NCBI RefSeq assembly: GCF_014904755.1
Contig: NZ_JACZFQ010000033.1
Coordinates: forward strand, 1 to 64,000
Length of the DNA stretch: 64,000 bases
DNA from: Neoluteolibacter marinus
GTDB taxonomy: Bacteria > Verrucomicrobiota > Verrucomicrobiia > Verrucomicrobiales > Akkermansiaceae
Reading direction: 5' to 3'
Shown: piece after piece, positions 1 through 9,289 of the stretch
How the letters are laid out: every line of letters begins with the position of its first letter
Position numbering within the stretch: position 1 is the first letter of the stretch
Notes under the pieces: model-generated
Told to the model about the DNA's origin: nothing
The model's database searches: none
Seen by the model: only the letters and a program-made list of their open reading frames with translations
Translations under genes and position numbers: made by a program

Positions 1-76
1 CATGGGTGGCCAGGGCCGCGAGTTCTTCCGCAAAGACCACTTCCGCGGGTGGCCGGATCGACTGGTCGGTGTTCAT
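1..76 (-). CDS. YehL-like MoxR-family AAA ATPase, N-terminal fragment
   Basis: Only the first 25 codons lie in the window; the gene runs off the left edge. They read MNTDQSIRPPAEVVFAEELA and on into ALATH. The RPPAE-x-x-(Y/F)-A-(E/D)-ELAAL start is, as I recall it, characteristic of the AAA ATPases encoded next to DUF4132 genes (E. coli YehL type). The ATG lies 4 bp downstream of the DUF4132 stop codon, so the two are almost certainly co-transcribed. Family assignment rests on a short N-terminus plus context; no Walker motif is visible here. Confidence 0.6.
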   Translation of the reverse strand, partial: MNTDQSIRPPAEVVFAEELAALATH

Positions 77-80
77 GATT

Positions 81-3000
81 TCAAAACTCGCTTTTCTTGC
101 GCCAGTCGGCATCGAATCCGGTGCCGTCGGCGGCGATGGCCTGCAGGTCGTTCCAGCATTCGCTGACCAGCACCTGCGGCAGCTCGCCCAGGCGCAACGG
201 CCGCAGGTTCCACGCCGAGTTCGCGGCGTCGTCCTGGGGCAGCCGGGTGAACGCCAGCTTGGTCAGTGCGACGGTGCGGTCTTCCTCCGGCAAGCCGTTG
301 CCGGTGAACTCGATGACCGCCTCGATACCCAATCCCGGGAAGCGCTTGTGGTAGGTGTAGAACCAGCCGCCGTCCTCCGCCTGGCCGCGGGTGTAGCCCC
401 GTTTCCCGGCCTTCGCCCGCAGGCGGAAGGTGGTGATCAGGTGGCCTTCGAAATCGAGGATCTCGTCGCGCTTGCGGGCATCCCCGCCGAGCTCCAACAG
501 CTCGACGTCCAGTTGCGGGAACAACAGCGGCACCTCGTAGTCCTCGAGGTGCGTCCGCCAGGCGGCGACCGCGGGTTCTTCCATCCTCGCGCGATGCGCC
601 AGCATCACCAGGTCGTCGGGCTCCAGTGCAACCGCTTCGTCGTCGGCATCGGTCAGGGTCCGGTCCGGCATCGGCCGGAACTGGCCGAGCGGTTCGCCAT
701 TCCGGGCGGCGCTCCACACCAGCCGCTGGCAGTAGCGGCCGACCACCGGGTGGCGGTTGAGGAACATGTCCCAGTCCTCGAAGCGCCACTCCCGTCCGGT
801 ACACATCGCCTCGTAGAGTCGCTCCTTCTGCATCTTGAGCGCCTCCTTGATTTCTTTCTTCGCCGAACTGAAGCCCTTCTTGAGCAGCTTCACCTCGTCG
901 GCGTCCTCCGCCTTGGTGGCGTCCGGCAAGGCCTTGATCACCCGGCCTTCGCCGTTGCGCAGCTCGATCGAGAAGTCGTCGAGCAGCCGGGCGGTGAACT
1001 GACGCGAGCCGTAGTCGATGACCTGGGTGCCGTCTTCCTCGAAGCCGCCGGAGGGGATCGTCCGGTCGGCCATTTCGTCCCGGGTCCAGTTCTTGCGGCT
1101 CGCGATCTCGTCGGCGATCAATCCGGCCTCGTTCTGGATGCCCTTGGTACGGAAACGGGTGGAAATGGACAGGATCAGCTGGATCGCGAGCGGCTTGTCG
1201 ATCCAGCCGAGCATTCGCAGCAGCGCCTTGCCCTGGGCCATACGGCGACCGTAGTATTTCTTCAAATACGCTGCGACCGGCGCCACCGCCCCGGCGTCGC
1301 AACAGGCGCCCGCCACCGCGAGCACCCCCTTGCTCGGGTTCGCCGACGCCATGCATTCCTCGAGGTAGTGGCGATAGACCGCGGCGCGGTGGCTGGCCTC
1401 GTTCCAGCCGCTGTACCACTGCGGGTGGGAAGCCGCGTAGGACTTCATCTGGGCGGTGTCGCGGTCGGCCAGCGCGGCCGCCTCGTCGGGCGTATGCGCC
1501 GGCCGGGTGTCCTCCGCGAGCCACGCCTGCAGCATCATGTCGCCGAGGGCCTTGCGTCCCTGCGGTTCCATCAGGCCGGCGTAGCGGCGGAGCAGCGGCC
1601 CGGGCTCGGGATTCTTCAGTTTGAAAGCCTGGAGGATCAGGAAGCGGAGGACGGCGTCCGGGACGCGTTGGCGGTTCTTTTCCCAGCGGATCTCCGGCAA
1701 GCGGTCGAAGGGGAACCACTCCAGGCCTTTCGGGATGCCTTTGGCGAGGGCCTTCTCCGCCTCGGCCTGCAGTTGCTTGCGGTTGAGGAAGCGCTCGATG
1801 TCAACGCCGAGTTTCTCGAGTGTCTCCATCATCGCCGCCTTCGGTTCGTCCGCCTTCTCCTTGGCAATGGCCTTGAGCAGCGGGGTCTCGGCGTCGGCGA
1901 CCCGCAGTTCGCCCAACCATTCCGCGGCGACGGTGCGGACCGACTTTTTCCCGTCCTGCAGTGCCTCGATGATCCGGCTGTCCCTGCCCGGGGAGCCTGT
2001 CAGGCATTCCTGGGCCATCTTCAGTTCGACCTTCTTGCCCTCCAGCGCACGCTCCCAGAGCGCGGGGAGCAGGGACACGGGCGGCACCGGGAAGGTCGCG
2101 AGGATCTGGTAGGCGTGCTTCGCGTATTCCGGCCTCAGGTAGTCGGAAATCATCTCCAGCGGCCGCAACCCGAGTCCGGCCTCAAGGGCGCCGAGGCGGT
2201 CGGCGAAGTAGGGCCAGATCTGGTCGGCCCCGAGATCGAGGCAGTTCCACGGCTTGCCCCAACGGGCCTCCGTGTAAAGCGTGCCCACCAGTCCCGGGTC
2301 CACCCCGGCCGCCTCGAAGGCCGCCGCCAGGTCACGCAGCCCCGCGCAGCCATCCTCCCGAATCCCGGCCGAGAGGAACGCCACCGCCATGTCGAAGGTG
2401 GTCCAGTTCCAGCCATCCGCACCCGATCGTCTGGGATCGGTCGTGATGCCGAACAGCCTCATCAGGCGGATCCGGGCGACGAGCGGGAGCCGGGTCCGTT
2501 CGAAGAATCCGGCCACCTCCTTTTCCAGCGAGGGCAGGATTTGCCAGTTCAAGTGCCCGGTGAAGATCTTGGCTCCACCGATCTCCCGTTCGCCCGCCAG
2601 CATCTCGACCCACCGGTCGAGTTGCTTGGTATCGACCGGTGGCGGCAGGTCCCGTTTGCCCTTCCGCCATTTTGGGTCGGTGCGGTCCCACTGCTCGGCA
2701 TGGCGGCGGATGGCATCGGCGTTCAGCCGGTCCATGGTGGCGAGGAGGTCGCGTTTGATCTCCGCGGTTACTTTCACGGAGCGCTCGAAAGCTTTCGCCG
2801 GAGGGATTGCCGGGACATCGCTGGCGGTGGCCTCCGCGGCGTTCACGGCGGCCCCGGTACTGACGAGCTTCTCGAGCACTGCTGCCACCGACTTGACGGT
2901 TTCCTTCTCCTGGCAATCACGCAGGAACCCGATGACCTCGGTGCCTTCGTCCTGCAGCACCAAGGCGGCGGCCAGCTTGCGTTCGGCCGGGCTTCCGTCG

Positions 3001-3905
3001 GTGACCCGCCGGCGGAACTCTTCTCTCACGGGGGCTTGATCGACGGCGACCGAGTGAAGCCACGCCTGCGCCTGTTCGCGCAAGCGCTTCGCCGGACCGA
3101 CGGCGAGGCCCGCCACCCCGCGGAGCAGGTCCGGGTTCAGGGGCAGGCCGACTCCTTGCAGGAGTTCGAGGCGCGATTCCCGTTGGGCGGCATTCCCGTC
3201 GCCGAGGCTTTCCAGGATCAACTCCGGATACTCCGCCAGGTAGTCGCCGAGTCCCTCGATCCCCCGCAGGTCGTCGCGACTCTTCCAGGAAGTGGACCGT
3301 GGATTCGGCTGATACAGGCAATGCCGCGCCAAGGCGTCATCGGCGTGACCGCCAGATCGCAACATCGCCCGGAAATCGGAGATGTGGCCATAGGGCTTCT
3401 TTTCACCGCCATAGTAGTACCAATGATAGGGGCAGTAGCAGGAGAGTTCGCACAAGAGAACCTCGAGCCAGCGCAACTCGGCCGGCAGGTGTTCCGAGGT
3501 GAACGATGGCGACGGTGCGGCCTCGAACATCGCCCGGTAGATCTGGCCGAGCCGCAGGAGCACGGCGGCGCTTGTTTTCCCCGGCTCCTCCGTGAGCCGA
3601 CAGCGCGGCGGCTTGTTCTGGCGGCTGGAGTGGGTGGTCGATGAAACGGTGCACATGCGGAGTAGTCCTCCCGCGTCCGGCAAGCCCCTGAGGGCTAGTA
3701 GCACGTCGTCGCCGGTGCCGTCGACCACATGGCCTAGAACCCGGCCGGCCAGACCCGCTTGCAGTTTGTCGAGTGGTTGGAACTCCTCGCGCAGCAGCTT
3801 CAACGTCGGTTCCGGGAGCCCCTCGGGATTCGAGGGATGGCTGCCAAGACCCATGAACTTCTTGAATGACTCCAACATACGTTGTGCCGAACCTTTCCGG
3901 TCCAT
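81..3905 (-). CDS. DUF4132 domain-containing protein (MolR/YehI-like)
   Basis: A protein of 1274 residues, with no signal peptide and so probably cytoplasmic. The long N-terminal two-thirds looks helical and HEAT-like (for example AEWLGELRVADAETPLL near the middle). The C-terminal quarter has the DUF4132 pattern: RKNWTRDEMADRTIPSGGF, then a segment ending YGSRQFTARL, then RFEDWDMFLNRHPVVGRYCQ-R-L-V-W. DUF4132 proteins include E. coli YehI, once annotated as a molybdate regulator; their biochemical role is unknown. A MoxR-type ATPase gene follows after 4 bp, as in the yeh cluster. The start is uncertain: an internal ATG at 3878 (MLESFKKFMGLG) gives a more natural N-terminus with a weak GGAAAGG about 13 nt upstream. 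Long antisense reading frames across this gene are shadows of its GC-rich codon use. Confidence 0.85.
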   Translation of the reverse strand: MDRKGSAQRMLESFKKFMGLGSHPSNPEGLPEPTLKLLREEFQPLDKLQAGLAGRVLGHVVDGTGDDVLLALRGLPDAGGLLRMCTVSSTTHSSRQNKPPRCRLTEEPGKTSAAVLLRLGQIYRAMFEAAPSPSFTSEHLPAELRWLEVLLCELSCYCPYHWYYYGGEKKPYGHISDFRAMLRSGGHADDALARHCLYQPNPRSTSWKSRDDLRGIEGLGDYLAEYPELILESLGDGNAAQRESRLELLQGVGLPLNPDLLRGVAGLAVGPAKRLREQAQAWLHSVAVDQAPVREEFRRRVTDGSPAERKLAAALVLQDEGTEVIGFLRDCQEKETVKSVAAVLEKLVSTGAAVNAAEATASDVPAIPPAKAFERSVKVTAEIKRDLLATMDRLNADAIRRHAEQWDRTDPKWRKGKRDLPPPVDTKQLDRWVEMLAGEREIGGAKIFTGHLNWQILPSLEKEVAGFFERTRLPLVARIRLMRLFGITTDPRRSGADGWNWTTFDMAVAFLSAGIREDGCAGLRDLAAAFEAAGVDPGLVGTLYTEARWGKPWNCLDLGADQIWPYFADRLGALEAGLGLRPLEMISDYLRPEYAKHAYQILATFPVPPVSLLPALWERALEGKKVELKMAQECLTGSPGRDSRIIEALQDGKKSVRTVAAEWLGELRVADAETPLLKAIAKEKADEPKAAMMETLEKLGVDIERFLNRKQLQAEAEKALAKGIPKGLEWFPFDRLPEIRWEKNRQRVPDAVLRFLILQAFKLKNPEPGPLLRRYAGLMEPQGRKALGDMMLQAWLAEDTRPAHTPDEAAALADRDTAQMKSYAASHPQWYSGWNEASHRAAVYRHYLEECMASANPSKGVLAVAGACCDAGAVAPVAAYLKKYYGRRMAQGKALLRMLGWIDKPLAIQLILSISTRFRTKGIQNEAGLIADEIASRKNWTRDEMADRTIPSGGFEEDGTQVIDYGSRQFTARLLDDFSIELRNGEGRVIKALPDATKAEDADEVKLLKKGFSSAKKEIKEALKMQKERLYEAMCTGREWRFEDWDMFLNRHPVVGRYCQRLVWSAARNGEPLGQFRPMPDRTLTDADDEAVALEPDDLVMLAHRARMEEPAVAAWRTHLEDYEVPLLFPQLDVELLELGGDARKRDEILDFEGHLITTFRLRAKAGKRGYTRGQAEDGGWFYTYHKRFPGLGIEAVIEFTGNGLPEEDRTVALTKLAFTRLPQDDAANSAWNLRPLRLGELPQVLVSECWNDLQAIAADGTGFDADWRKKSEF

Positions 3906-3959
3906 GGGCCGGGCGCCAGCTTCAATTCAACTCCGGCGCGGAAGATCGGGCCGCCGGGG

Positions 3960-3991
3960 CAAAAAAGAAGCGATCCCCCGAGGGGGATCGC
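3960..3991 (-). terminator. Rho-independent terminator after tRNA-Tyr
   Basis: A stem of GCGATCCCC / GGGGATCGC (3970-3991, tight loop) is followed on the minus strand by TTCTTTTTT. It lies about 30 nt past the tRNA 3' end and upstream of the DUF4132 gene, so it separates the two transcription units. Confidence 0.85.
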
Positions 3992-4022
3992 GTTTCTTGT
4001 CGTCGCATCCTCGTGAAGAGGA

Positions 4023-4107
4023 TGGTGGGCAGGGCTGGATTCGAACCAGCGTACTCAATGAGAGCAGATTTACAGTCTGCCGCCTTTAACCACTCGGCCA
4101 CCTACCC
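4023..4107 (-). tRNA. tRNA-Tyr (GTA)
   Basis: The 85-nt minus-strand sequence folds as a class II tRNA. The acceptor stem is GGGTAGG with CCTGCCC, including one T-G pair. The D arm is GGCCGAGTGGTTAAAGGC, and the anticodon loop is CTGTAAA with anticodon GTA. A long variable arm typical of bacterial tRNA-Tyr follows, then the T arm CTGGTTCGAATCCAG. CCA is encoded after an A discriminator. A terminator follows. Confidence 0.97.
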
Positions 4108-4207
4108 TTTTTTGTCGGCGGGGGCGGAGAAGTAAGGAGGGCGGGTGGCTTTTGCAAGGGAAAATCCTGCATCTTCCGCGGATGGGGGATTTCCTCCGTC
4201 CGCCACC

Positions 4208-4984
4208 TCACGAAAGCGTGCGGCCGCCGTTCACGACGAGGGTCTGGCCGGTGACGAAGGAGGCCTCCTCGGAACAGAAATAGGCGACCGCGTGGGCCAC
4301 GTCGGCCGGCTTGCCCCAGCGGCCCAAGGGGATGGTCGCGAGGTAGCGGGACTTGGCGCGGTCGCAGACATCGTCGTGGCGCTCGACCGGGATCCAGCCG
4401 GGGGCGACGGTGTTCACGGTGATCCCGTACGGCGCGAGTTCGTTGGCCATCGAGCGACTCCAGCCGATCTGGCCGCCCTTGGCCGCGACGTAGGCGCTGA
4501 AGTCCGGGGCACCGGTGAGGAAGACCTCGCTGGTGATGTTGATGATGCGGCCGTGGCGGCGTTCCTTCATCGAGGGCAAGAGCCGCTTCGCGAGCAGGTA
4601 GGGGCTTTTGACGAAGGCCTCGATCATCGCCTGGTGGTCTTCCCAGCTGTAGTCCTCGACCTTGTTCATCGGTTGCGGGGGCGTGGCGTTGGCGATGACG
4701 ATGTCGATGGGTCCGAAGCGGGACTCGATCTCACCGGCCATCCGGTCGACTTCCCCTTCGTCCATCGCGCTGCCGGTGAGCAGCATCGCCTCGCCTCCGG
4801 CGGCCTCGATCCCGGCCACGACTTCCTTGCCCAGGTCCGGGTTGAGGAAGCTGTTCACCGCGGTGCGCGCACCGGCCGCGGCGAGTTGCTCGGAAATGGC
4901 ACGCCCGATGCCACGGCTGGATCCGGTGACCCAGGCGACGCGGCCGTCGAGACGAAAGGGGAGGTTTCGCATGCCTCTGGCCAT
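4208..4984 (-). CDS. SDR-family NAD(P)-dependent oxidoreductase (FabG-like)
   Basis: A classical short-chain dehydrogenase/reductase of 258 residues. The dinucleotide-binding motif TGSSRGIG is at 20-27 and the catalytic set is S152, Y165 and K169 (SAYVAAKGG). The C-terminus is GQTLVVNGG. Such enzymes oxidise or reduce carbonyl/alcohol groups with NAD(P)H. Similarity is to 3-oxoacyl-ACP reductases, but the substrate cannot be read from sequence and no fatty-acid genes adjoin it. I chose the ATG at 4984 because GGAGGG sits 5 nt upstream; a GTG two codons earlier lies too close to that site. It is followed upstream by the terpenoid-cyclase-like gene on the same strand. Confidence 0.9.
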   Translation of the reverse strand: MARGMRNLPFRLDGRVAWVTGSSRGIGRAISEQLAAAGARTAVNSFLNPDLGKEVVAGIEAAGGEAMLLTGSAMDEGEVDRMAGEIESRFGPIDIVIANATPPQPMNKVEDYSWEDHQAMIEAFVKSPYLLAKRLLPSMKERRHGRIINITSEVFLTGAPDFSAYVAAKGGQIGWSRSMANELAPYGITVNTVAPGWIPVERHDDVCDRAKSRYLATIPLGRWGKPADVAHAVAYFCSEEASFVTGQTLVVNGGRTLS

Positions 4985-4989
4985 ATCCA

Positions 4990-4995
4990 CCCTCC
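4990..4995 (-). promoter_or_regulatory. Ribosome binding site deciding the SDR start
   Basis: GGAGGG on the minus strand, 5 nt before the ATG at 4984. It is one of the few strong Shine-Dalgarno sequences in the window and rules in this start over the GTG at 4990 and the later ATG at 4972. Confidence 0.75.
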
Positions 4996-5050
4996 GCCAT
5001 CAGGCCAAGCGCAAGCTGCGCGGCGGTGCGAAATATCAGGTCATTGGTGA

Positions 5051-6553
5051 TCAACGGGTGGCGGGTAAATATCTGTAATACACCTCCAGCATCAGGGTCG
5101 CCAAGGCGGTGCGATAGTGCCGTCCGCTCGGCGAATCCTCGGCAAACATCGCCCCGGCCGCGTGGATCTTGCCGCCGTCGCCGGGCCGCGGCCACGACCC
5201 GTCGGGTCCTTGCCGCGCGGTGAGACTGTCGCGGATGCGCGGCTGGTAGGCGGACCAGTCCGCGCCGCCGCGCTGGAACATCGCCTGGACGAGGTAGTAG
5301 TGGGCGTAGAGATCGCAGTCCGGGCTGTCCCAGCGGAACGGCGAATGGTCGAGGGCCTGGCGCGCGCCGCGCCGGACCGGGGCGGAGCCGGCACGTCCGC
5401 CCATCTGCAGGCACAGCATGCCGGCGCCGGTGAGGCTGGGCCGCTCGAGCCCGCCGGCCGGGGTGGTCCCGGAGTAACCGAAGCTGCCGTCCGCCGCCTG
5501 GCGGTGCTCGACATAATCGAGCGAACGCCTGAGGGCGCGGTCGAGCCGGTCGAAACCGATCCCGCTCAGCTTGCAGGCTTTCAGGGCCTGGATGTGCCAG
5601 GCGGTGATCGACAGGTCGCCGCCGCGGCTACTATCGATTTCGTAGCCATAGTCCCAGCCCCCGGAGCGGTGCTGGCGGTCGATGATCATCTGGCCGGCGG
5701 TCCGGACGGTTTCGTCGAGACCGGGGATCTCCAGTCCCATCGCCTGGCAGAAGGTGCGGGCCTCGGCGAGGGCGTAGGTGGCGATCGCCTGCTCGTAGGG
5801 CCACTCCCGCCCGGTGTGTTCGGGGAAGCGACCGTCCTGGCGTGCCGCCCGATCGATGAGGAACACCATGGCGCGCAGGCAGGAGTCGCCGAACTCCTCC
5901 GACAGCGGCGTCTCGCAATGGCCGAGGTAGGCGAGCAGCGAGAAGCCGGCCATTGCGGCGCGGTGCTTGTTTCCCCAGGCTCCATCGGCGGCCTGGGTCT
6001 GCTTGAGGTAGCGCAGGGCCCGCACGACGTGGTCCTCGATCGCGGGGGTGCCGCCGCCGGCTGCGAGCTGGGCGAGCCGGTCCTCGGCCGAGCAGCGTTT
6101 GCGCAGCGACCCGTCGATGGGGGTGAAATTGCCGTCGCCGCCGCTTCCGGCCCAGCCTTCGGCAAAGTCGTCGCCGTCGCCCGCCGGGAATCCGGGGTCC
6201 TCGGCCGGGGTGTCGATTTCCGGCAGCGAAAGCGGAGACCGGGTCATGGCGACTGGCAGAATTGCCGCCGATTGGCGGGGGGCGGTCGGGTTGCGGGTGA
6301 GGGGAACGGTCGGTCGATCCGGTGGGTCGATGATCGTTTCCGGCGCTGGTCTGACGGTGAAACCAACGGGTTCGACCAGCACCGTCTTCAAGGCGATGAG
6401 GGCGAAACAGAGGCCGATCAACACCACGCCGAGAATGGCGGCGACAATGCTGGTGGTGGTGGAGCGGCGGCGTTGGACGGCGAGGGCGCGTTGCGCGACG
6501 GGGTCGAGCGAGGCATGGAGGCTCATGGTGCGAATGGGTTGACGAGGAGACAT
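5051..6553 (-). CDS. Membrane-anchored terpenoid-cyclase/prenyltransferase-repeat protein
   Basis: About 500 residues. After a short cytoplasmic tail there is one transmembrane segment (IVAAILGVVLIGLCFALIAL), a proline-rich linker (PPDRPTVPLTRNP), then several alpha-alpha toroid repeats with the QW-like signature: QAADGAWGNKH, QHRSGGWDYGYE, QAADGSFGYSG, GPDGSWPRPG. This repeat type occurs in squalene-hopene cyclases, prenyltransferases and alpha-2-macroglobulin-like proteins. Here there is no obvious DxDD cyclase motif, so an enzyme role is doubtful and a periplasmic binding role is as likely. The start may be the ATG at 6553 (GGCGGG upstream) or at 6526 (MSLHASL). Confidence 0.75.
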   Translation of the reverse strand: MSPRQPIRTMSLHASLDPVAQRALAVQRRRSTTTSIVAAILGVVLIGLCFALIALKTVLVEPVGFTVRPAPETIIDPPDRPTVPLTRNPTAPRQSAAILPVAMTRSPLSLPEIDTPAEDPGFPAGDGDDFAEGWAGSGGDGNFTPIDGSLRKRCSAEDRLAQLAAGGGTPAIEDHVVRALRYLKQTQAADGAWGNKHRAAMAGFSLLAYLGHCETPLSEEFGDSCLRAMVFLIDRAARQDGRFPEHTGREWPYEQAIATYALAEARTFCQAMGLEIPGLDETVRTAGQMIIDRQHRSGGWDYGYEIDSSRGGDLSITAWHIQALKACKLSGIGFDRLDRALRRSLDYVEHRQAADGSFGYSGTTPAGGLERPSLTGAGMLCLQMGGRAGSAPVRRGARQALDHSPFRWDSPDCDLYAHYYLVQAMFQRGGADWSAYQPRIRDSLTARQGPDGSWPRPGDGGKIHAAGAMFAEDSPSGRHYRTALATLMLEVYYRYLPATR

Positions 6554-6734
6554 GGACCCGCCGGCACGAGGCCGCGGGCGTTGCGAAGGCCGGTGGCCTT
6601 CCCGATTCGCGGAAACTTCCCGGGGCCGCGCGTTTCCGCCGTCGCGATCCCGTTCACAGGCATGAACTCGCCGGCGCCGCGGATTCTTGGGGAGAAATGA
6701 TCGACCGCCCGCGGTCAGCCGGTAAGGAGGAGCC

Positions 6735-8177
6735 ATGATGCTGCGAACGGTCCTTGTCCTGATGTCCTTCCTCGCCTGCGCCCGGGCGGAGGAATCCAAG
6801 CCGAACATCCTCTTCCTGTTCGCCGATGACATGAGCTGGAAGACGGTCCGGTCCCTCGGCAGCGAGGACATCGACACGCCGAACCTCGACCGCCTGGCAG
6901 CGCGCGGCACGACCTTCACCCATGCCTACAACTCCGGTGGCTGGCACGGCGCGATCTGCGTGGCGAGCCGGACGATGCTGATGACGGGCCGGCAGCTGTG
7001 GCGTGCCCGCGACGCCGAGCCGCGCCTGAACCAGGACTACGTCGCGAAGGGGCGGATGTGGCCCCAACAGATTGCCGCGCGCGGGTATCGCACCTGCTTT
7101 GCCGGCAAGTGGCACGTCCAGGCCGACCACAAGAAGGTCTTCGGCGAGATCGGCCACTTCCGGGCGGGCGGCATGCCGAAGGACGGCAAGAACGCCTACT
7201 TCCGTCCGGTCGAAGGGCAGCCCGACCCGTGGAGCGCCAGCGATCCCGCCGAGGGCGGCTATTGGGCCGGCGGAAAGCACTGGAGTGCGGTGATGGCGGA
7301 TGACTTCTCGACCTTCCTGGGTGGCAAGGACGAGCGGCCGTGGTTCATGTATCTCGCCTTCAATGCGCCCCATGACCCGCGGCAGTCGCCGCAGGAGTAT
7401 CTCGACCGCTACCCCCTGTCGCGGGTGCAGGTGCCCGCGAACTTCCTGCCTCTGTACCCGCATCGCGCCGCGATGGGCGCCGCCAAGGGCCTGCGCGACG
7501 AAAACCTCGCGCCGTTCCCGCGCACGCCCTTCGCCGTCAAGACCCACCGCCGCGAGTACTATGCGGCTGTTACTTACCTCGACACCCAGATCGGGCGCAT
7601 CCTCGACGAGCTGGCGGCCAGCGGGGCCGCGGCGAACACCTATATCTTCTTCACCGCCGACCATGGCTTGTCCTGCGGTGAGCACGGCTTGCTGGGGAAA
7701 CAGAACCTCTACGACGCCAGCGTGCGCGTGCCCTTCATCGTCGCCGGGCCCGGAGTTCCGTCGGGCCTCAAGGTCGAGGCGCCGGTCTATCTCCAGGATG
7801 CCATGCCGACGGTTCTCAAGCTGGCGGGGGCGGAAGTGGCGGACGATGTCGATTTCCGCGACCTGCGGCCGCACTGGGAAGGCAAGGGCAAGCCGCGGGA
7901 GGCGGTCACCGGGGCCTACCGGGACTTGCAGCGGATGATCGAATGCGATGGCAAGAAGCTGATCCTCTATCCGGCGGTGAAGGTGGCGCGGGTCTTCGAT
8001 CTGGCCGCGGATCCGGACGAGAAGACCGACCTCGCGGGCACTCCCGGCGGCGACGCGCTCGCGGCGGAGCTTTTCGAGGAATTGCTGGAGATTCAGCAGG
8101 AAACCGGCGATCCGCTCGACTTGCGCTCCGTGTTCGCCTCGCTGCTGTCCTCCCCGGCGGGTGAAAAATCCCGTTAA
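6735..8177 (+). CDS. Exported sulfatase, Cys-type
   Basis: 480 residues with an N-terminal signal peptide ending near ACARA. Sulfatase family S1 features are clear: NILFLFADDMSW (metal-binding Asp pair), DTPNLDRLAARGTTF, and the active-site motif C75-V-A-S-R. In that motif the cysteine is converted to formylglycine by a maturase elsewhere in the genome. GKWH and TADHG metal and substrate residues follow. It hydrolyses sulfate esters, in this phylum mostly on algal or mucin polysaccharides. AAGGAGG precedes two adjacent ATGs (6735 and 6738); either could be used. The gene is divergent from the toroid-repeat gene, with about 180 bp between starts. Confidence 0.92.
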   Translation: MMLRTVLVLMSFLACARAEESKPNILFLFADDMSWKTVRSLGSEDIDTPNLDRLAARGTTFTHAYNSGGWHGAICVASRTMLMTGRQLWRARDAEPRLNQDYVAKGRMWPQQIAARGYRTCFAGKWHVQADHKKVFGEIGHFRAGGMPKDGKNAYFRPVEGQPDPWSASDPAEGGYWAGGKHWSAVMADDFSTFLGGKDERPWFMYLAFNAPHDPRQSPQEYLDRYPLSRVQVPANFLPLYPHRAAMGAAKGLRDENLAPFPRTPFAVKTHRREYYAAVTYLDTQIGRILDELAASGAAANTYIFFTADHGLSCGEHGLLGKQNLYDASVRVPFIVAGPGVPSGLKVEAPVYLQDAMPTVLKLAGAEVADDVDFRDLRPHWEGKGKPREAVTGAYRDLQRMIECDGKKLILYPAVKVARVFDLAADPDEKTDLAGTPGGDALAAELFEELLEIQQETGDPLDLRSVFASLLSSPAGEKSR

Positions 8178-8230
8178 TCCGGTGGTTTTCTGATTCCCAC
8201 CGCCAATGCCGGCCCCGTAGCGTCCGCTAC

Positions 8231-9289
8231 ATGTCGATCAACGTCGAACTTCTCTCCCGTGTTTGTGAAGCCCCCGGCGCGCCGGGATTCGAGAAGCTCA
8301 TCCGCGAGCTGGTCCTCAAGGAAATCGAGGGCCTCGCCGACGAGGTCCGGGTCGACAACATGGGCAACGTGATCGCGTTGAAGAAGGGCCGCTCGAGCAA
8401 GAAGCGTTCGATGGCCGCGGCCCACATGGACGAGATCGGCTTCATCGTCACCCACGTCGACGACCGCGGCTTCGTCCGCTTCAACCCGGTCGGCGGCTTC
8501 GACCCGAAGACGCTGACATCCCAGCGCGTGATCATCCACGGCAAGAAGGACGTGCTGGGCGTGATGGGCAGCAAGCCGACCCACATCATGCAGCCGGAAG
8601 AGCGCAACAAGCCGGCGAAGATCACCGACTACTTCATCGACACCGGCATGTCGAAGAGCGAGGTGTCGAAGCTGGTGGAAGTCGGCAACCCGGTCACCCG
8701 CTGGAGCCCGTTGCTGGAACTCGGCGACTGCGTGAACGTGAAGTCGCTCGACAACCGCGTGTGCGTTTTCCTGCTGATCGAGGCGCTGCGCACCTTGAAG
8801 AAATCACGCAAGAAGCCGGCCTACGACTTTTACGCCGTGTTCACGGTCCAGGAGGAAGTCGGCCTGCGCGGGGCAAACGTGTCGGCGATGGAGATCAAGC
8901 CGGACTTCGGTTTCGGCCTCGACACCACCATCGCCTACGACGTGCCCGGTTCGACGCCGCAAGAGCGTTGCACCAGCCTCGGCGAAGGCGCGGGGATCAA
9001 GATCATGGATAGCTCGGTGATCTGCGATTACCGCATGGTCGCCTACATGAAGAAGGTCGCTGACGCCCACAAGATCAAGTGGCAGCCGGAGATCCTCGCC
9101 GCCGGCGGGACCGACACCGCGGGCCTGCAGCGGATGGTGCCGGGCGGTTCGATCGCCGGCGCGGTCTCGGTGCCGACCCGCCACATCCACCAGACGATCG
9201 AGACGGTGAACAAGAAGGACCTGCAGGCGGCCATCGACCTGCTCGTCGCCTGTGTCTGCGACCTCGACAAGGGCGACTGGAAGTTTTGA
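8231..9289 (+). CDS. M42-family metallo-aminopeptidase
   Basis: 352 residues, cytoplasmic, matching the M42 (glutamyl aminopeptidase/CelM, FrvX/YpdE) family in length and order of motifs. AAHMDEIGF supplies a zinc His with an Asp two residues on, LDNRVCVF the bridging Asp, and FTVQEEVGLRGA the catalytic Glu and zinc Glu. LDTT and the C-terminal VPTRHIHQTIE carry the last Asp and His. These enzymes form tetrahedral dodecamers that trim peptides from the N-terminus. It starts 54 bp after the sulfatase stop and may be co-transcribed, though no functional link is evident. Confidence 0.92.
   Translation: MSINVELLSRVCEAPGAPGFEKLIRELVLKEIEGLADEVRVDNMGNVIALKKGRSSKKRSMAAAHMDEIGFIVTHVDDRGFVRFNPVGGFDPKTLTSQRVIIHGKKDVLGVMGSKPTHIMQPEERNKPAKITDYFIDTGMSKSEVSKLVEVGNPVTRWSPLLELGDCVNVKSLDNRVCVFLLIEALRTLKKSRKKPAYDFYAVFTVQEEVGLRGANVSAMEIKPDFGFGLDTTIAYDVPGSTPQERCTSLGEGAGIKIMDSSVICDYRMVAYMKKVADAHKIKWQPEILAAGGTDTAGLQRMVPGGSIAGAVSVPTRHIHQTIETVNKKDLQAAIDLLVACVCDLDKGDWKF

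Noticed and set aside
6-3644. 1212-codon open frame on the plus strand opposite the DUF4132 gene
   Set aside because: Low-complexity Arg/Gly/Pro/Leu composition typical of antisense frames in GC-rich genes; the minus-strand protein has family motifs.
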